64,000 nt of DNA from Entamoeba histolytica HM-1:IMSS (Eukaryota; Evosea; Mastigamoebida; Endamoebidae): assembly GCF_000208925.1 (NCBI RefSeq), contig NW_001914873.1, positions 62,001 through 126,000 on the forward strand, read 5' to 3'. A program made the translations under genes and the position numbers. The notes beneath the pieces are model-generated. The model saw nothing but the letters and a program-made list of their open reading frames with translations, had not been told where the DNA came from and did not search any database. Of this stretch, positions 32,156 through 41,557 are shown piece by piece (within the stretch, counting starts at the first letter, position 1; each line of letters starts with the position of its first letter).

Positions 32156-33027
32156 TTAGAGAGAATAAAGTCTCATAAAATAAAGTCCAAATGCCATGAA
32201 CGCCATACCAAATGAAAAGTATTGTGCTGAAGACTCAGGTGATATATACTTTAAAGAAGAAGGAATTAATTCCACAATACTCATAAATACCATTATTCCA
32301 CTAACTCCACAAAGACATATTTCTATAGCTGATGGTGTTAAAAATGGATAGAATAATGCTCCAACAGTTAATGCTCCAAACGGTTCACATACTCCAGATA
32401 TTAATGCCCATTTAAATGCCTCCCATTTACTTCCAGTAGAAGAATAGACTGGAGCAGCAACAGCTAATCCTTCAGGAATATTATGTCCAGCAATTACTAA
32501 CATTAATGGTAGTCCAGATTCAACACCATGCAAACATGCCATATAAACAGCAATCCCTTCAGGGAAATTATGAAGACAAATACTAAAAGCAGTTTTAATA
32601 CCTAACATAAGAATATCTTCTCTTTCTTTTCTTATTTGTTGTTGTTCATCAGTTTCAGTTTTTGGTTTTGGAAAAAAACGAGATAAGTCAGGTTCAGGAA
32701 TCAATTTCTCTAATACAACAAATAATATCATTCCAATAAAAAACTATATTATTAATACTTTTAATTTAATGCTAATACTCAACAAACAGCTATGTTTGGT
32801 ATTGAAAATCCTATTGAGTTTATTGCTCCTTCTAAAATATCTACAAATGAAACATAAATCATCACACCTGCACTAAAACTTAACATTTTTCCTAATTTTT
32901 TATAATCAGGCTCGCCAAATAAATAAACAACAATACCACCAATTGCTGTTGCTAGTCCAGAACACGTAGTACATACCATGGCAGTAGTGAATGACGACAT
33001 AACTAAATTACTTCTTTTAAAGTTCAT
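32156..33027 (-). CDS. ZIP-family zinc/metal transporter (two exons)
   Basis: Imports divalent metal (Zn2+, possibly Fe2+ or Mn2+) into the cytosol. Exon 1 33027-32788 (80 codons), intron 32787-32744 (44 bp, GTTTGT...TAG, phase 0), exon 2 32743-32156; 275 residues in total. About eight membrane spans. The metal-site motifs are HNFPEG (fourth span) and GHNIPEGLAVAAPV (fifth span), the ZupT/gufA pattern found in SLC39A11-type ZIPs. The cytosolic loop (about 100-130) is charged, with only a weak metal-binding look and no His-rich run. The junction reads IA-FFIGMILFVVLEKLIP, a continuous membrane span, which supports the splice. The gene sits between the two-pass protein and the apyrase, all on the minus strand. 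Confidence 0.92.
32744..32787 (-). other. Intron of ZIP transporter gene
   Basis: A 44-bp GTTTGT...ATAG intron. It is the shortest of those found here, and it restores a membrane helix when removed. Confidence 0.9.
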
Positions 33028-33119
33028 CTTTTTCGAGTTTTATTTTAACACAATTAATAAAACTTTTAAAAAAAAAGTAAAAGAACATTAACAATTGTCA
33101 TTAAATGAATTATTACTCA

Positions 33120-34223
33120 TCAAATGTCAAGTGGAATTATTTCAATTCCTTCAAACTTATTTGCCCCTAATGACTTCTCCTTCATCAATGATTTTCCTTC
33201 TAAATTCATCATTCCAATAAAAGTTTCAAGTTTATCTTCATTTTCAAATGTTTTTAAATAAAGAATAACATCTTCTTGATATGGAATTAATTTAATTGAT
33301 GAAAATCCATGAGATTTATTAAACTGTGAGTCTGTAAAAACTCTAGGATTTTGGAAATTTTCATCAAACTCAACAACATATTTTCCACTTGCATAAAGAT
33401 TATCATATGTTTCATTATATGCAATATTACTTATTTTTCTTGGTGCAAAATACCACTTTCTATTAACATTTGAAAATACTACTGCTTCCATAGAAGTGTA
33501 CCCTGGTGATGATACACCTAATAAATTATCAATTGTCTTATAAACGAAAGAAAAATCAACAGTTTCATAAACTCCATTTTTCTTAACCTTTTGAATGTAA
33601 TATTTATTTGATCTACCAATAACTCCATCCACATTTAATGAGTCTAATCCTTGACTTCCTAAATATAATGTATCATCAACAATAGTAGCCCATTCTGGTT
33701 TAAAAGCACTATCACTTGTTCCATTTCCATCAGCCATAATCACACGTGCATAAAACTTTTTATTCTTAATATCTAGTTGATGTCCAATACCAGTCTTATC
33801 ATCAAAGACAAATAATTTATCATAAAAAGAAATTATTTCAGACATCTCATTTCCTCTTGTTTTATACAAATAGTTAGAAACAACATCAAATCCTTTTGAA
33901 ACAGATTCATTAAACTTCCACTCATCTTTTTCTTTAAATAACATTCCAAAATGGACTTTACAAATATGTTGTTTTTTTGTTGAATCTAGATTGTATTTGT
34001 CATTGTCACTTACAAAAATTACTTGAAACACCTTTGACTCTGGAGAATATTGCCTATAACCAGCCATTGAATCCCCATATGTAAATGGTTCTTTCTCTTT
34101 TAGTCGTGAATTATACCTATCATCATTTAAAAACATAATTAATAATACTGTAGTAAATGCAATTACTAGAAAAATTAATGCTACAGCATAACTAATAACT
34201 TTTAAAATAGTCTTTTTATTCAT
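33120..34223 (-). CDS. CANT1: Membrane-anchored calcium-activated apyrase (CANT1 type)
   Basis: Hydrolyses nucleoside di- and triphosphates in the secretory pathway, typically UDP and GDP. A 367-residue type II membrane protein with a span at about 9-31, then a five-bladed propeller domain. Family motifs in order: GRGNEMSE-like RGNEMSEIISFYDKLFVFDD, TGIGHQLD, MADGNGTSDSAFKPEWATI, SPGYTSMEAVVFS, KWYFAPRKIS, SHGFSSIKLIP and NKFEGIEII at the very end. Metal-site acidic residues appear conserved. Luminal removal of UDP or GDP would support glycosylation, which fits a eukaryote with Golgi-type nucleotide-sugar transport. Assignment is very secure. Confidence 0.95.
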   Translation of the reverse strand: MNKKTILKVISYAVALIFLVIAFTTVLLIMFLNDDRYNSRLKEKEPFTYGDSMAGYRQYSPESKVFQVIFVSDNDKYNLDSTKKQHICKVHFGMLFKEKDEWKFNESVSKGFDVVSNYLYKTRGNEMSEIISFYDKLFVFDDKTGIGHQLDIKNKKFYARVIMADGNGTSDSAFKPEWATIVDDTLYLGSQGLDSLNVDGVIGRSNKYYIQKVKKNGVYETVDFSFVYKTIDNLLGVSSPGYTSMEAVVFSNVNRKWYFAPRKISNIAYNETYDNLYASGKYVVEFDENFQNPRVFTDSQFNKSHGFSSIKLIPYQEDVILYLKTFENEDKLETFIGMMNLEGKSLMKEKSLGANKFEGIEIIPLDI

Positions 34224-34432
34224 GCTAATATCAAATATGAACTATTAAAGTTCTTTTAACTTGTTAAATCTAACTCTCATTAAAACTATGTCAGTTCATT
34301 TTTTCAAATAAACAACATTATTCTTTAATTTAATAATCAACTTCCTTTTCTTTTACCAAACATATCTTTCTCTTAAAAATTTTTCACTCTAAATAATTAA
34401 TAATAAAACCAATAAATAAAAACTGAATGAAT

Positions 34433-34843
34433 TTAAAGTGCCTTTCTTCTTGAAACAGCCCTCATAACACATCCATCTCCTCCAACTTTATAGATTGCAT
34501 TAAACCATTTGAACATAATTTGTGCTGGTGGAACAATTGTGGCTTCTTTATTTTCTGATGCTCCAAGTCCTTTATAAACATACATCATTAACCAACTTTG
34601 TTCTTCTACTGAAAGTGTTGAAATATAACTTTCTTTCACTTCTTTAACTGATGCTAATACACTTAAGATTGCTTCTGCATTTTTTTCTAATATTCCCGTG
34701 TCTTTACATCCTAATGGAATAACATCTAACATTTCTTTAAGTCCTTCTTCAATACTCATTCCTCCTTTTATGACTTGGTCGCAAATTCCTAAATGTTTTT
34801 CAACTACTGCACTATAATCTACTGCTGGTGCTTCTTCTCCCAT
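34433..34843 (-). CDS. ARPC5: Arp2/3 complex 16-kDa subunit (p16-ARC)
   Basis: The smallest subunit of the Arp2/3 complex, which nucleates branched actin filaments that drive amoeboid motility and phagocytosis. The 136 residues are all helical, as in ARPC5. The C-terminal half is diagnostic: LMMYVYKGLGASENKE (about 85-100), the MFKWFNAIYKVGGDGCVMRA segment and the basic end SRRKAL match the LLMKYIYKGF... GGVGSIVRVLTARK pattern of animals. A GAACTT element lies 22-27 bases upstream of the ATG. Confidence 0.93.
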   Translation of the reverse strand: MGEEAPAVDYSAVVEKHLGICDQVIKGGMSIEEGLKEMLDVIPLGCKDTGILEKNAEAILSVLASVKEVKESYISTLSVEEQSWLMMYVYKGLGASENKEATIVPPAQIMFKWFNAIYKVGGDGCVMRAVSRRKAL

Positions 34844-35155
34844 TTCTCTTTACTTCCACTTTTTAAGTTCCCTTTTTAAAGTTTTCAACTTCTACTTCTT
34901 TTTCAGTTTTTTTCCTAAATCTGTTTATTATTTTCTGTTTTATATATCCTTTTCTTCTTTCTTATTTTCTACTTATTTAAATTTCTGGCTTTAAACTCCC
35001 TCTTCTTCTTTTTATTTTTTATTTCAAATTCTCTTTCTTCCTTTGTCCTTCTTGATTCTTTTTTCTTTAAATTCTTTGATGACTTTGTAATAATAGTTAT
35101 TGTCTTCAGTTATTCGATTTTTTGTGTTTTAGATATTTTCTTTAGTTTGTGTCGT
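34844..35155. other. Spacer before the second gap
   Basis: T-rich on the plus strand. It holds the ARPC5 promoter and probably the 3' end of the beta-helix gene, since the reading next to the gap meets TAA at 35142-35132 or nearby, depending on the gap length. Nothing else was seen. Confidence 0.5.
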
Positions 35156-36065
35156 NNNNNNNNNNNNNNNNNNNNNNNNNNNNNNNNNNNNNNNNNNNNN
35201 NNNNNNNNNNNNNNNNNNNNNNNNNNNNNNNNNNNNNNNNNNNNNNNNNNNNNNNATTTCCTTCTTCACATGATGCAATTCCTGGAAGATAATTTTTGGA
35301 AATTTCGCAATCTATCATTACTCCTTTTCCTTTATTTTTAACAAATAATCCATTGGATGTTCCATCTATAACTTTAGTATTTATTATTACTGGATTCCCT
35401 CCACTATGTGTTAATATCCCTGGCTTCTTATTTAATGATATAGTACAATCTATAATACATCCTCTGCCATTTTCAGTAACATATATTCCTGTTCCACATT
35501 GTGAAATAAGACTTTCACTTATTAATGGATTTGATCCTTGTGAAATTGAAATTCCTGTTCCACAATCTCTAAATGTACTTTTATCTATTAATATACTTGT
35601 TTCTTCTCCATCACATGCAACTCCAACTTTACTACATTGTGTAACATTACATTTTATCATAGTCAATGATGAACTATGTGGTGACATAATTATTCCTTCT
35701 TCTCCATTACAAATCCCACATTGTTCTAATATAATCTCACCTTGTTGTACATCAATTACTGGTTTCATACTAGCCGACGTTGTAAAATCAATATTTTGTA
35801 TAAACACTTTTTCCGCTGTTGACATCAATAAACACGCAGACGAATCAGTTTTAACTACTACATTGGATCCACCTTCTTCAACTAATCCAATAATAATCAC
35901 TGACTTATCTATAACTATAGGCTCAGTTTCTTCATATTTCCCACTCTCTACAAATATATATGAATTTGGTTGTGCTCCTCTTACTGCTTCGGCAATATGT
36001 TGTCGTTTTCTTTTTGGTCCAACATATATTTTATTCATTCCTTTCTTACTTGGAACTTGTCCCAT
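35142..36065 (-). CDS. Right-handed beta-helix repeat protein, interrupted by gap
   Basis: About 270 residues are readable before the gap at 35156-35255. Repeats of about 22 residues (for example SLISQCGTGIYVTENGRGCI) with regularly spaced Gly, Asn and Ile form a parallel beta-helix of the NosD/pectate-lyase type, as in FBXO11-like and Entamoeba beta-helix proteins. The N-terminus MGQVPSKKG is a plausible N-myristoylation signal followed by a basic patch; there is no secretion signal, so the protein is likely cytosolic, perhaps membrane-attached. No catalytic motif was recognised. The end is unknown because the gap length is nominal; the few residues read after the gap depend on the assumed 100 bases. 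Confidence 0.75.
   Translation of the reverse strand: MGQVPSKKGMNKIYVGPKRKRQHIAEAVRGAQPNSYIFVESGKYEETEPIVIDKSVIIIGLVEEGGSNVVVKTDSSACLLMSTAEKVFIQNIDFTTSASMKPVIDVQQGEIILEQCGICNGEEGIIMSPHSSSLTMIKCNVTQCSKVGVACDGEETSILIDKSTFRDCGTGISISQGSNPLISESLISQCGTGIYVTENGRGCIIDCTISLNKKPGILTHSGGNPVIINTKVIDGTSNGLFVKNKGKGVMIDCEISKNYLPGIASCEEGNXXXXXXXXXXXXXXXXXXXXXXXXXXXXXXXXXXDTN
35156..35255. other. Assembly gap (100 N) inside beta-helix gene
   Basis: Exactly 100 Ns, probably a placeholder. It removes part of the repeat region of the gene above; repeated coding units may have hindered assembly. Confidence 0.99.
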
Positions 36066-36274
36066 TTTGTTTCAATCTGATAAAAATAGTTTTTAGTTAT
36101 ACTTTCTAGTTTTTGATTATTTTTAAAAATACATTTCTGTTTTATATATCCATTATTTATTAAATGCAATTGTATTTGAAGTTGGAAAGTAACAAACACA
36201 ACACAAACATTAAATAAATCAAACCATTAACTCACTGTTCATCATCTGTTGATAATGTTGTTTTTTTATTCATA

Positions 36275-36562
36275 ATGCATCTTACTCAATATTTAAAATA
36301 TTTTGTTGCTTATTATTTAATGTGGTGGAATGTCATTTATTATAATAGAAGATTTGGTGTTTATAAGGATAGTAGTATTATTTAACTGATACAATATAAT
36401 TATTTTGGTAATATGTTATTATCAAAGAAAAATGATTTACGTATTGTTGTTGATAAAGCAATTAGATATGATAATATAATGTTAATGAAACGTTCATTCA
36501 TCATAAAAAAAGAAAATAAAGAAATACAAAGTTATTTAAATAGAAGTAAAAGTCAAAAATAA
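36275..36562 (+). pseudogene. Short ORF broken by one stop
   Basis: From the ATG at 36275 to the TAA at 36560-36562 the frame is open for 96 codons except for one internal TAA about 37 codons in. The translation is mixed in composition (MWWNVIYYNRRFGVYKD; later KNDLRIVVDKAIRYDN), unlike the AT-rich background. Its end coincides with the 3' edge of the LINE remnant, so it may be a gene fragment interrupted or carried along by that insertion. No family was recognised. Confidence 0.3.
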
Positions 36563-38181
36563 TAAGCAATTAAATAAGTATTAATAGAAATAGTTTCTAT
36601 TGTTATTGACTCAAGGTGACTAATAAAATGATTCTTCTTCTAGTAATTCTAATGAGTATGTTTGATTGTGATAGATGCAATATTCAATGATATCTATCAT
36701 GTTTGTATTACAAGGTTTTTAATTTCTTTCTCGATGTTAATCTCATTTTTTATTTCTTTAATTAATTTATTACTTTCTTTATTTATTATTCAATTATTGA
36801 AATTACTACTCGATTTATTTTGTCATCTTTTAGTTTCTCTATTTTCATTAGCTTATTCTTTAATTCATTATACATATTCATTTTCTTCAAATATTCTCCA
36901 TTAATATTGTGATAATACAATAGTCATATCAAATAATAGACCAGTTTTATTCTTTTTATCTAATACATGTCTGATATTTTATGGTATTGTCATTCACTTT
37001 TAGGCATTATTTGTTTGTTCAATATCATCGTGATGTATTTATATTTGAACATTGTTTCATATGGAGGTTTTTTATATTGATTATTTCATGTATTTTCTTA
37101 TCAATCAATATTATAATGCCTATATTGTCATGTTTTTCCATTTGTGATTTTTTATGACCAATACAAGATAGTAAGATGTGTTCTACTGTAGCTGTCTTGT
37201 ATTTACAAAGTGTTGAGTATTTCAGTCTTTCATTTTTCATTATTTTTGATTTTCTATACAAACAAAATATTGCTCCATCTTGCATTTTAGTTAATTGTAG
37301 GAATGCATTTTTCTTAATATTGATTGATTTCCATGCTTTCACTGTAGTAGTTTTATCTAATCCTTTTGACTCAAATCATTTTCTAAAATGTCACTTATTT
37401 GATGACACTTCCATTTTTGATGTATTTATCATTAATTTCATTGTGGATTATTCCCATTTCTTCACTACTTTCCGTCATTATTCTCAAATCATCCATATAT
37501 AATGTGTGATTTGCTTTTGGGAATTTCTCTTCGATGAATTGAGAAATTACATTCATCTGAATGATGAAGAGTAGAGGGGATAAGGAATCACCTTGTAAAA
37601 TTCCTCTATTTAATTTAATACTACCTAGATATTCATTAAATTTATAACCAATGAATATCTTCCATCTAGTCATCATACTTTCAATAATGTCAATGATGAC
37701 ACCCTCTACATTAAAATATTTTAATGATTCAATAACCCATTCGTGGTTGACTGTGTCATATGCTTTCTTAATGTCATAATATGACTCCACATATTTTGGG
37801 TATTTTTCTTCTTTTTGCTGCTTCATCATATAACTATTAATTATTCCTTCTTTAGCAGCTAAAGATTGCAACTTACATCCCAGTTGATTATTACTGATTT
37901 TCAATGATTCACAATTCATGTTAAGTCTTCTGTGAATCTTTTCTTTTAATAATGAGGTAAATACTTTCATAATTACATTTGTACAACTGATATGACGATA
38001 ATTAGTGACATCATTCATATCAAATTGTGGATTAATAAAGTTTTTCCACTTACCACGTCTAATGGGATGTTTTCAGGGAAGTTTAACCATTCATTGAAGA
38101 TATTAAGAATGATTTCTCTTGATGATGACATCCTTTTCAAATAATACCCATATATAGTGTCTATTCATGATGCTTTCCAGT
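36558..38181 (-). mobile_element. Decayed non-LTR retrotransposon (LINE, R4-clade type), 3' part
   Basis: Running leftwards on the minus strand: reverse transcriptase core (38131-37395), a zinc-ribbon/REL-endonuclease stretch (about 37342-37025, with TVEHILLSC and EKHDNIGII), a further decayed endonuclease section (about 37020-36650) and a 3' tail ending near 36558. Several frameshifts and stops break it. The tail is shared with 49620-50200. Order and motifs are those of Entamoeba LINEs, which carry a restriction-like endonuclease downstream of the reverse transcriptase. The 5' part is missing: the TIR element begins at 38182. Confidence 0.85.
37395..38131 (-). pseudogene. LINE reverse transcriptase remnant
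   Basis: The longest open piece is 38018-37395 (207 codons). It retains motif A (DIKKAYDTVNHEW), motif B (GILQGDSLSPLLF) and motif C (LYMDDL), so the catalytic core reads as intact at protein level. N-terminal to it, 38131 to about 38025 reads MSSSREIILNIFNEWLNFPE in another frame, so one frameshift separates the start of the domain. Downstream, two stops follow the core before the endonuclease part. It copied the element's RNA at a nicked target site when active and is probably dead now. Confidence 0.85.
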
Positions 38182-40119
38182 GGCAACGAAAAAAAGCAAA
38201 TAATTGAAAAAGAAGAGAATGAATGATATAAAAGAATAAAAAGAAAGTAAGAAGTAGAATATGATGAAGAAAGAATAAAAGTAGAAATGAGAGAATATAA
38301 AAAGAAAGAAGATAAAGTGTAATAAAACAAAAGAGATGATAAAAGAAGAAAAGAATGAAAAAAATAAAGGATGCAAATTTTATTGAAACAAATAAAAAAA
38401 GCGCAAAATTTAATGATGCAAAATTTAATGATGCAAAATATTTTGAAATAAAAATAAATCATCATTTGATATTATTATTATATTTGATAATAAATTATAG
38501 TATGTATTAAATACATCATATTTCTTTATTATTTATCTTTCTTTTCTTTTTATTATTTCATATATTAAATTATTATTCATTCATTTATTATTTATATTTC
38601 ATTTATTAAATAAAATGAAAATGAAATTATAAAATAAATATCAATCAATTAAATATTCATAAATAATAATTTATTAATATTTAATAATTGAAATAACAAA
38701 TAATAAAGTAACAATAATGATATATTCAATATATTCTTTATTTGATTTGTTCAATATTAGATTATTCTATTTCATTATCATTTCATTGTCTTCATTATTT
38801 TATTTCATTATCATTTCATTGTCTTCATTATTTTATTTCATTTATTATTTCATATTCATTTATTATTTGTTTTAAAATCAAATAAACAATAATATTGATA
38901 TTCATTCATCATATTCATTTAATATAATAAATATACACAACATTTCAGAATAAAGAATGAATAATTAAGAATGAAAATAATGATTTATTCAATATTTTAT
39001 TCAACATAAAATCAATAAAACATATATTTTGATAATACACAAATGAAATAATAAAGAAATATACAATACTCAAGAACTAATAAAAAAGAAATAAAAAGAA
39101 TAAATGAATATAATATTGATAAATAATAGAAGAAAGAAATAGAAAAACAATGAAAAACAAATAATATAAAAAGAATATAAATATATAAAAGAATAAAAAG
39201 AAAGTAGAAGAAGAATATAAAAATAATAAATCACAAAGAGGTAATAAAATATGAAAAGAAGAAATAAAAAGTGTATTTTTATTGTAAAAATTAGAAATAT
39301 TCAATAAAAAGTGTCTAATTTAATGATGTAAAATAATTGGCATTGTTTTATTAATGAAAAATATTTTACTCTTTTTATGTTTATTATTTATATGTATAAC
39401 TTCATCATGATGTTTATTATATAATCAATAATATGTGTTATGTTATTATAACATATAATAAGTGATAAAATATAAATGAAAATGATATGAATATATAACA
39501 TAGATAGAATATAAAACAAAAGAATAATAAGAATAAATGATAAATAAAAGGAGAAATGATAATCAATGATATAATAATAAAATCAAAGTATAAAAGATAA
39601 AATTAATACAAATATAAAACAAAACAGAATAAATATAAAATGAAAATAGATATAAATGATAATAATATAAAAGATGAATATTCAAATAATAAAATACATT
39701 TAAATATAAAAGAATAACAATAATAAAATCTAAAGAATATAAAAAGAAAAAACATAAAATAAGAAGAATATAATAATATATAGATAATAAGAAGAATACA
39801 ATAATATAAATAATATAAACAGAGAAATAAATATATAAAAATACGATAGATAAATAACATATAAACAAAAGAATATAAATAATTAAATAAATATGATCAA
39901 ATCATCTATTTCATTAATATTTCATACAAAATATAAATGATTATAAAATATAAACATAAATATTTATATATTCTGTATTTATCATATTTTTTATTTTTTT
40001 ATTTTTTTTAGGAGCAAAATATAAAAAATGGAATATTCTATGGACGCAAATTTTTTTGCATCTTTTTTCTTTTTTGTAAATTATTTAGATGCATTTTTTT
40101 TTTGCTAATTTTCGTACCC
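38182..40119 (+). mobile_element. AT-rich TIR element, copy 3 (most complete)
   Basis: 1938 bp bounded by imperfect terminal inverted repeats: the left end reads GGCAACGAAAAAAAGCAAA, and the complement of the right end reads GGGTACGAAAATTAGCAAA (14 of 19 positions identical). Interior landmarks are TTAATGATGCAAAA repeats near 38407-38445 and ATGCA-rich motifs near both ends. No transposase is encoded; all long ORFs are low-complexity Phe/Ile/Tyr translations. It is likely a non-autonomous (MITE-like) DNA transposon mobilised in trans. The flanks (CTTTCCAGT left, TTTTTAACT right) share only 5 of 9 bases, so a target-site duplication is not established. Confidence 0.75.
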
Positions 40120-41557
40120 TTTTTAACTTTGCTATATCTTTGATTAACACCTTTTCAAAAATCATTTTTTTTTTTAACAAGACAGTCCCAACAAAACAAC
40201 TTTCAATTGAAACAGTTAATTCATTGTAGAGATATGGAGAAAATAGTCTTTAGTTTTTTTAATTGAATCATAAAATTTAAACACTTTAGGTTGGTCAAAT
40301 AGAAAATATTCTAAAAGAAGATATGGTTGTCAGTTATCCTATTTTTAACAACATCTCAAGTGAAATCTTGATAGTTGTTTTGGATCTATGACGTATGCTA
40401 ATAATAGTAAATTTCCATGTAACTCTCGAATTTGTTGTTAATGAAAATTGATTAATTACTTCTGATATTGTTTTTAATAAGGAAGGAAGATAAAAACGAG
40501 TGTTTATTATTAAAATCTTCAAAGAAAGATATGGAAGTAGAAACCATCACAAAGTTAGAAGTGAATGAAGAAAACAAAAGGAAGTAAATCAATAGTACCA
40601 AAATGATAAACTATTGTTGAATAAGAAAAACTTTTTATGAACAAAATACAGAGAAAATAGAATGTTAGCTGTAAGAAATTATAACGTGAATTGAAAAAGA
40701 CTAAGAACCGAATAGAATAGAAAACTAAAAGAAGAGTTTATAAGGTGTTGTATTCTATTATAAGACAATAAAATTAAATTAAGACTTTAGAAATATCAAT
40801 AGACCAGTTATTATATTAACAATTAATTCATTAATGATACTTGAAATATTTGTGTTTATTGTAGGTGTTAGTAGATTTTTAAAGTCTAAAAGAAGCTAAA
40901 TTAAAAAAAGAAGACTTTAGATACGTCTGATGTTATTGAAAGACTAAACAATTTAAATCATACTTAAAATGGAAAATGATTTATACAAAAGTGATTATCC
41001 AATATTGGTTAAATAATTAAAAGATGTTTTTGTCTTAATGGCTCAAGACAATATTCTAAATAAATCTATTGACTAGTTTTGTAATAACAAAAGAATCCGA
41101 ACTACAAACAAATTATGAAGCCATATTTAGCTCATTGTTTAGATATTTTGCTAAAGAAGTTAGACTTACAAGTGATTTTATTGAAAGAAGACTTGAGACA
41201 TTTCTTTTGTAAGGCAAATTTGGTGTTTAAATAGAAAAGAAAATGGTTCTATGATATATAAAGATAAAAATAAAAGGAGTTTTATATGAATTTATTCAAA
41301 GAAGGTAAGGTATTGATGTAGAAAATCTACAATGATTGAAAAAGGAAAGTAGAATAACATAAATTATAATTTTTTGTCAATTAACTTTTTCTTTTATTTT
41401 GATGTTTATATTTGACGAAAAATCAAAATTAGTCGAAATTTTAGGAAAAAAGAGAGTTCTTTGTTTTTAAGTATGTTTTAAATATGGATTTACACAAAAA
41501 TTCTTTTGGTTGCAATAAATTTATTGAAATGAAAAGAAAAATTATCTTAAAATATTC
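40120..41557. other. Gene-poor stretch with probable decayed coding sequence
   Basis: No intact gene. Plus-strand readings in shifting frames are protein-like, for example IENILKEDMVVSYPIF (about 40301) and NYEAIFSSLFRYFAKEVRL (about 41118), separated by stops and frameshifts. The second piece faintly recalls a RasGEF N-terminal helix, but the match is too weak to name. Probably an old pseudogene lying between the TIR element and the PH-protein gene. Confidence 0.4.

Noticed and set aside
36662..36904. 80-codon ORF also found in the opposite orientation at 49848-50090
   Set aside because: It is the antisense reading of the LINE tail; duplication reflects the repeat, not a gene.
38170..40130. 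Target-site duplication around copy 3
   Set aside because: Flanking nonamers CTTTCCAGT and TTTTTAACT share only five positions; not better than chance in this composition.
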